Source: Halostella pelagica (GTDB lineage: Archaea; Halobacteriota; Halobacteria; Halobacteriales; Natronoarchaeaceae). From it: a stretch of 64,000 nucleotides of DNA. Below the pieces are notes generated by a model. The model did not search any database. It saw nothing but the letters and a program-made list of their open reading frames with translations, and was not told the origin of the DNA. The DNA is taken from contig CP040678.1 of assembly GCA_005954745.1 (NCBI GenBank), positions 682,001 through 746,000 of the forward strand, given 5' to 3'. The translations under genes and the position numbers were made by a program. This document shows, piece by piece, positions 61,655 to 64,000 of the stretch. Numbering within the stretch: position 1 is the first letter of the stretch; each line of letters opens with the position of its first letter.

Positions 61655-61998
61655 CACGGACTTTTGCGCTGTCGTTCGGAAACCGCTCCGCTGTTCCCGC
61701 GACGACGAGACGGCTCGGCCGTCTCGAACCACCGCGTGCCGAGCGGTCCGCCGGCGGCGGGCCGCTCGCAGTCCTCGCAGAACGCTCGACCGAACTCACT
61801 CCTCTCGCTACGTTCGCGCCGTTCAGTGGTCGTACTCAAGATCCCGAGATCCGTGGCATCGCTGGGCTCTGCGATTGCCGCTGAGACCGCTCCTGTGTTC
61901 GTTCGCGGGTACATCGCTTGCAGCAGGCCTGCCCTCCCCCGTCGACGCGCGCCTCGGCGGTCGGCGACGTGCGTCCGGCCGACCTCTCAGTGACACAA
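61655..61998. other. GC-rich intergenic region with stem-loops
   Basis: About 345 bases without a credible gene. It contains perfect stems GAGACGGC/GCCGTCTC (61707-61714 with 61718-61725) and GAGCGG/CCGCTC (61741-61746 with 61762-61767). The style resembles the stem-loop cluster after aCPSF1. It probably serves as the thrC 3' end. Confidence 0.55.
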
Positions 61999-62037
61999 TG
62001 TTTTGACTGCAAAACACTTATGTTTAGATGTGTCTAA
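61999..62037. promoter_or_regulatory. Two palindromic operator candidates before the DtxR gene
   Basis: TGTTTTG-ACTG-CAAAACA (61999-62016) and TTAGA-TGTG-TCTAA (62024-62037) are both perfect dyads. They stand eight bases apart, 14-51 bases before the regulator's ATG at 62051. TTAG/CTAA half-sites resemble those of DtxR-family repressors, so autoregulation in response to Mn or Fe is likely. AT-rich CACTTATGTTTAG between them may be the TATA region. Confidence 0.6.
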
Positions 62038-62050
62038 TCCTTGGTTGAGA

Positions 62051-62740
62051 ATGTTGAGCGACGTGATGGAAGATTATCTGAAAGCGATCTACTACCTGGA
62101 GCGGGACGAGGGCGCGCCCATCGGAACGTCGCGGCTCGCGGAGTATCTGGACGTTACCGCGCCCACTGTCACCAGCATGGTCGACAGTCTGGAGGAGCGC
62201 GGACTGGTGGACCGCGAGAAGTACAAGGGCGTCGAACTGACGGCGGACGGCGAGACTGTCGCGGTGGAGGTTGTTCGCCATCACCGACTACTGGAGGCGT
62301 ATCTCACCGAACACCTCGACTACGACTGGTCCGAGGTCCACGACGAGGCCGACGCGCTCGAACACCACATCAGCGAGGAGTTCGAGCGCCGGGTCGCGAA
62401 CGCGCTCGGGGACCCGGAGGTCGACCCGCACGGCGATCCGATCCCGAGTCCGGATCTGACACCGCCCGACGAGGGAACCGGAACGCGCCTCGACGAACAC
62501 GGCGAGAACGAACGGCTCAAAGTCGAACGCGTGAGCGACCGGGACGCCGACGAACTGGCCTACCTGCAGGACGCCGGCGTCGTCCCCGGAACGGTGCTCG
62601 AAATCACCGATGTCGCGCCGTTCGGGATGGTGACCGTCGATGTCGATGGGGACGAACAGAGCCTCCCGGAGTCCGTCGCCCGTTCGATCCGCGTGTCGGT
62701 TGCGACCGATAGCGACGAGTCGGTAGTCGAGGAAGCATGA
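62051..62740 (+). CDS. DtxR/MntR-family metal-dependent transcription repressor
   Basis: A 229-residue regulator. The N-terminal winged helix MEDYLKAIYYLERDEGAPIGTSRLAEYLDVTAPTVTSMVDSLEERGLVDREKYKGVELT is highly typical, and the metal-binding and dimer region follows as VVRHHRLLEAYLTEHLDYDWSEVHDEADALEHHIS with its His and Glu ligands. A FeoA/SH3-like C-terminal domain ends the protein (DAGVVPGTVLEITDVAPFG). It overlaps the GDT1 gene by four bases, so it probably controls a Mn2+ transport operon. The ATG at 62051 starts MLSDVMEDYL. Confidence 0.94.
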   Translation: MLSDVMEDYLKAIYYLERDEGAPIGTSRLAEYLDVTAPTVTSMVDSLEERGLVDREKYKGVELTADGETVAVEVVRHHRLLEAYLTEHLDYDWSEVHDEADALEHHISEEFERRVANALGDPEVDPHGDPIPSPDLTPPDEGTGTRLDEHGENERLKVERVSDRDADELAYLQDAGVVPGTVLEITDVAPFGMVTVDVDGDEQSLPESVARSIRVSVATDSDESVVEEA

Positions 62741-63381
62741 CAAGTTGGATCGACGTGCTCGTCATCGCGTTCACGGCCCAACTGCTCGCGCTTCCGGGCG
62801 AGAAGGGACAGTTCGTCATCGCCGGGCTTGCGACGAAGTACCGCCCCGTCATCGTCGTCGCGGGTGCCGCGTGTGCGTTTGCCGGATGGACCGTTCTTGA
62901 GATAGCCCTGGGTCGGGCGCTTCAGGGGGCCCTCCCCGAAACGTACCTCGACATCGCCACCGCCGTCCTGTTCGTCCTGTTCGCGGGGATGCTTCTCTAC
63001 TCGATCCCCGAGACGGACGCTCCGATGGTCACCGACGGCGGCCTGCTAACTGATATCGACGTCGCTGGCGACGGTCGGGCCGCCGGGTTCGTTCCGTCCT
63101 TTTCTGTGATGGCGCTCGGCGAGTTCGGCGACAAGACCCAACTGATAACTATCGGCCTCGCCGCGCAGTACGCCGCCGGGTCGGCTATCTGGGCGGGCGA
63201 GATGCTGGCTATCGTCCCCGTGAGCATGGTCAACGCCTACTGCTTCCACCGCTTCGCTCACGCGTTGGAGGAGTACAACGTCAAGCGGTATCTCTACCTG
63301 CTCTCCGCGGTCGTCTTCCTGGCTTTCGCCGCCGACATCACCGCGGACCTGACGTTCGGCGTCTCCGTGCTTCCGCTGTAG
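62737..63381 (+). CDS. GDT1/TMEM165 family (UPF0016) cation transporter
   Basis: A 214-residue membrane protein with six helices in two repeats. Repeat 2 has the family motif ALGEFGDKTQLITIGLAAQY (E-x-G-D-K-T). Repeat 1 has LPGEKGQFVIAGLATKY, where the same position reads E-K-G-Q, a clear departure from the motif. Family members move Mn2+ or Ca2+, often outward. Its gene overlaps that of a DtxR-type regulator, supporting Mn2+ export as the job. Confidence 0.88.
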   Translation: MTSWIDVLVIAFTAQLLALPGEKGQFVIAGLATKYRPVIVVAGAACAFAGWTVLEIALGRALQGALPETYLDIATAVLFVLFAGMLLYSIPETDAPMVTDGGLLTDIDVAGDGRAAGFVPSFSVMALGEFGDKTQLITIGLAAQYAAGSAIWAGEMLAIVPVSMVNAYCFHRFAHALEEYNVKRYLYLLSAVVFLAFAADITADLTFGVSVLPL

Positions 63382-63450
63382 GCTCCCGTGCGGACGAAGC
63401 GGCGACTCCGGCCGCTGTCGGACGGTTTTTCACGGCTCACTGGGGTATGT

Positions 63451-64000
63451 ATGGGTATGTCGATGCTGACGTCTTCCGTCGCCGGAGTCGTCTTCGGAGT
63501 CGCCCTCGCCGCTCCGCCGGGCCCCATGAACGCGATTATCGCCGAAGAGAGCGTTCTGCGGGGATGGCGGTCGGGGTTCTGGGCCGGACTCGGCGCGATG
63601 ACGGCGGACGCGGTCTTCTTTGTGCTTGCGCTGTTCGGGGTCGTCGCCGCCGTCGAGCGCCTTCCGACGCTCCGAGCGGTGATGGTCGGCATCGGCGGAC
63701 TGTTGATGCTCTACTTCGCCTACGGCGCGTTTACGGAGGCGTCGGGCGGGTTCACCGGTGACGCGGCAGAGACGGACAAGGGGTTCCGCAAGGCGTTCGT
63801 ACTGGCGCTGACGAACCCGTACCAGATCGTCTTCTGGCTGACGATCGGCGTCGGCCTGTTAGAACCCGGAACGCTCGACGTGTTCGCTCCGGTGCCGTAC
63901 GTCGGCGAGGCGCTCGCAGGAACGTTCGTCGTCGAAACGGGATCGCCGGCGCTTCTGGTCGGATTCTTCGGCGGGATCGTGCTCTGGGTCGTGGGATTCC
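63451..64000 (+). CDS. LysE-family exporter, C-terminus beyond window
   Basis: The frame opens at the ATG at 63451 and continues to the window end (183 codons). The sequence has the LysE/RhtB pattern: GVALAAPPGPMNAIIAEESVLRGWRSGFWAGLGAMTADAVFF and later ALTNPYQIVFWLTIGVGLL, with several membrane helices. Family members export amino acids or, in the wider superfamily, cations. It lies about 70 bases after the GDT1 gene on the same strand and may share its regulation. Confidence 0.87.
   Translation, partial: MGMSMLTSSVAGVVFGVALAAPPGPMNAIIAEESVLRGWRSGFWAGLGAMTADAVFFVLALFGVVAAVERLPTLRAVMVGIGGLLMLYFAYGAFTEASGGFTGDAAETDKGFRKAFVLALTNPYQIVFWLTIGVGLLEPGTLDVFAPVPYVGEALAGTFVVETGSPALLVGFFGGIVLWVVGF

Overview
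The window reads as the chromosome of a halophilic archaeon (class Halobacteria). It is GC-rich, and most proteins are acidic and rich in Asp and Glu. It carries archaeal markers: glycerol-1-phosphate dehydrogenase, aCPSF1/FttA, DTD2-type D-aminoacyl-tRNA deacylase, SecE-Spt5 beside an FtsZ1-like gene, archaeosortase A and cupredoxin-type electron carriers. Many starts lie about 26-30 bases after a TATA-like box, as expected for leaderless haloarchaeal transcripts. I cannot name the genus. I see no rRNA, tRNA, CRISPR array or intact transposase.

Layout. 1-5 kb: the edge of a glycosyltransferase gene and a large secreted seven-blade FG-GAP protein with a Thr stalk and three 99-residue tandem repeats. 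5-10 kb: an S9 peptidase and an ABC exporter whose permease is duplicated; between the permeases lies a 36-codon ORF that looks like the collapsed second ATPase. 10-13 kb: archaeal lipid stereochemistry (egsA), an SDR epimerase and a DUF123 protein. 13-21 kb: full-length glutamate synthase, then polyphosphate kinase overlapping an ApaH-like PPP phosphatase. 21-25.5 kb: prolyl-tRNA synthetase and a small regulatory cluster (two winged-helix proteins plus a DICT sensor). 25.5-30 kb: aCPSF1/FttA, a cluster of perfect stem-loops, half-size EamA, endonuclease III and an FkbM methyltransferase. 30-38.9 kb: a sulfatase-like protein, DUF371, a GH2-like protein with a changed active site, a coiled-coil protein, a Tat-exported cupredoxin, SppA and DUF373. 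38.9-46.7 kb: diphthamide synthetase, a sugar nucleotidyltransferase, the pabB-pabA-pabC operon with a Rieske protein, and aroE. 46.7-57 kb: a cation exchanger, dtdA, ftsZ1-secE-spt5, a PHP protein, a J-domain protein, archaeosortase A overlapping a metallophosphoesterase, and a flavin oxidoreductase. 57-64 kb: a multi-PAS histidine kinase, threonine synthase, and a DtxR-GDT1-LysE set with palindromic operator candidates.

The most unusual features are three. First, a family of short (about 67-81 bp) inverted-repeat elements with arms resembling ATACTGTCGG is scattered through intergenic regions, and two arms contain the probable TATA box of the neighbouring gene. Second, an operon pairs an ApaH-like (ALPH-type) phosphatase with a zinc-ribbon polyphosphate kinase, suggesting a synthesis/degradation couple. 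Third, the ABC operon duplication has left only the ends of the second ATPase. All functional statements rest on motifs read by eye; no database search was possible.
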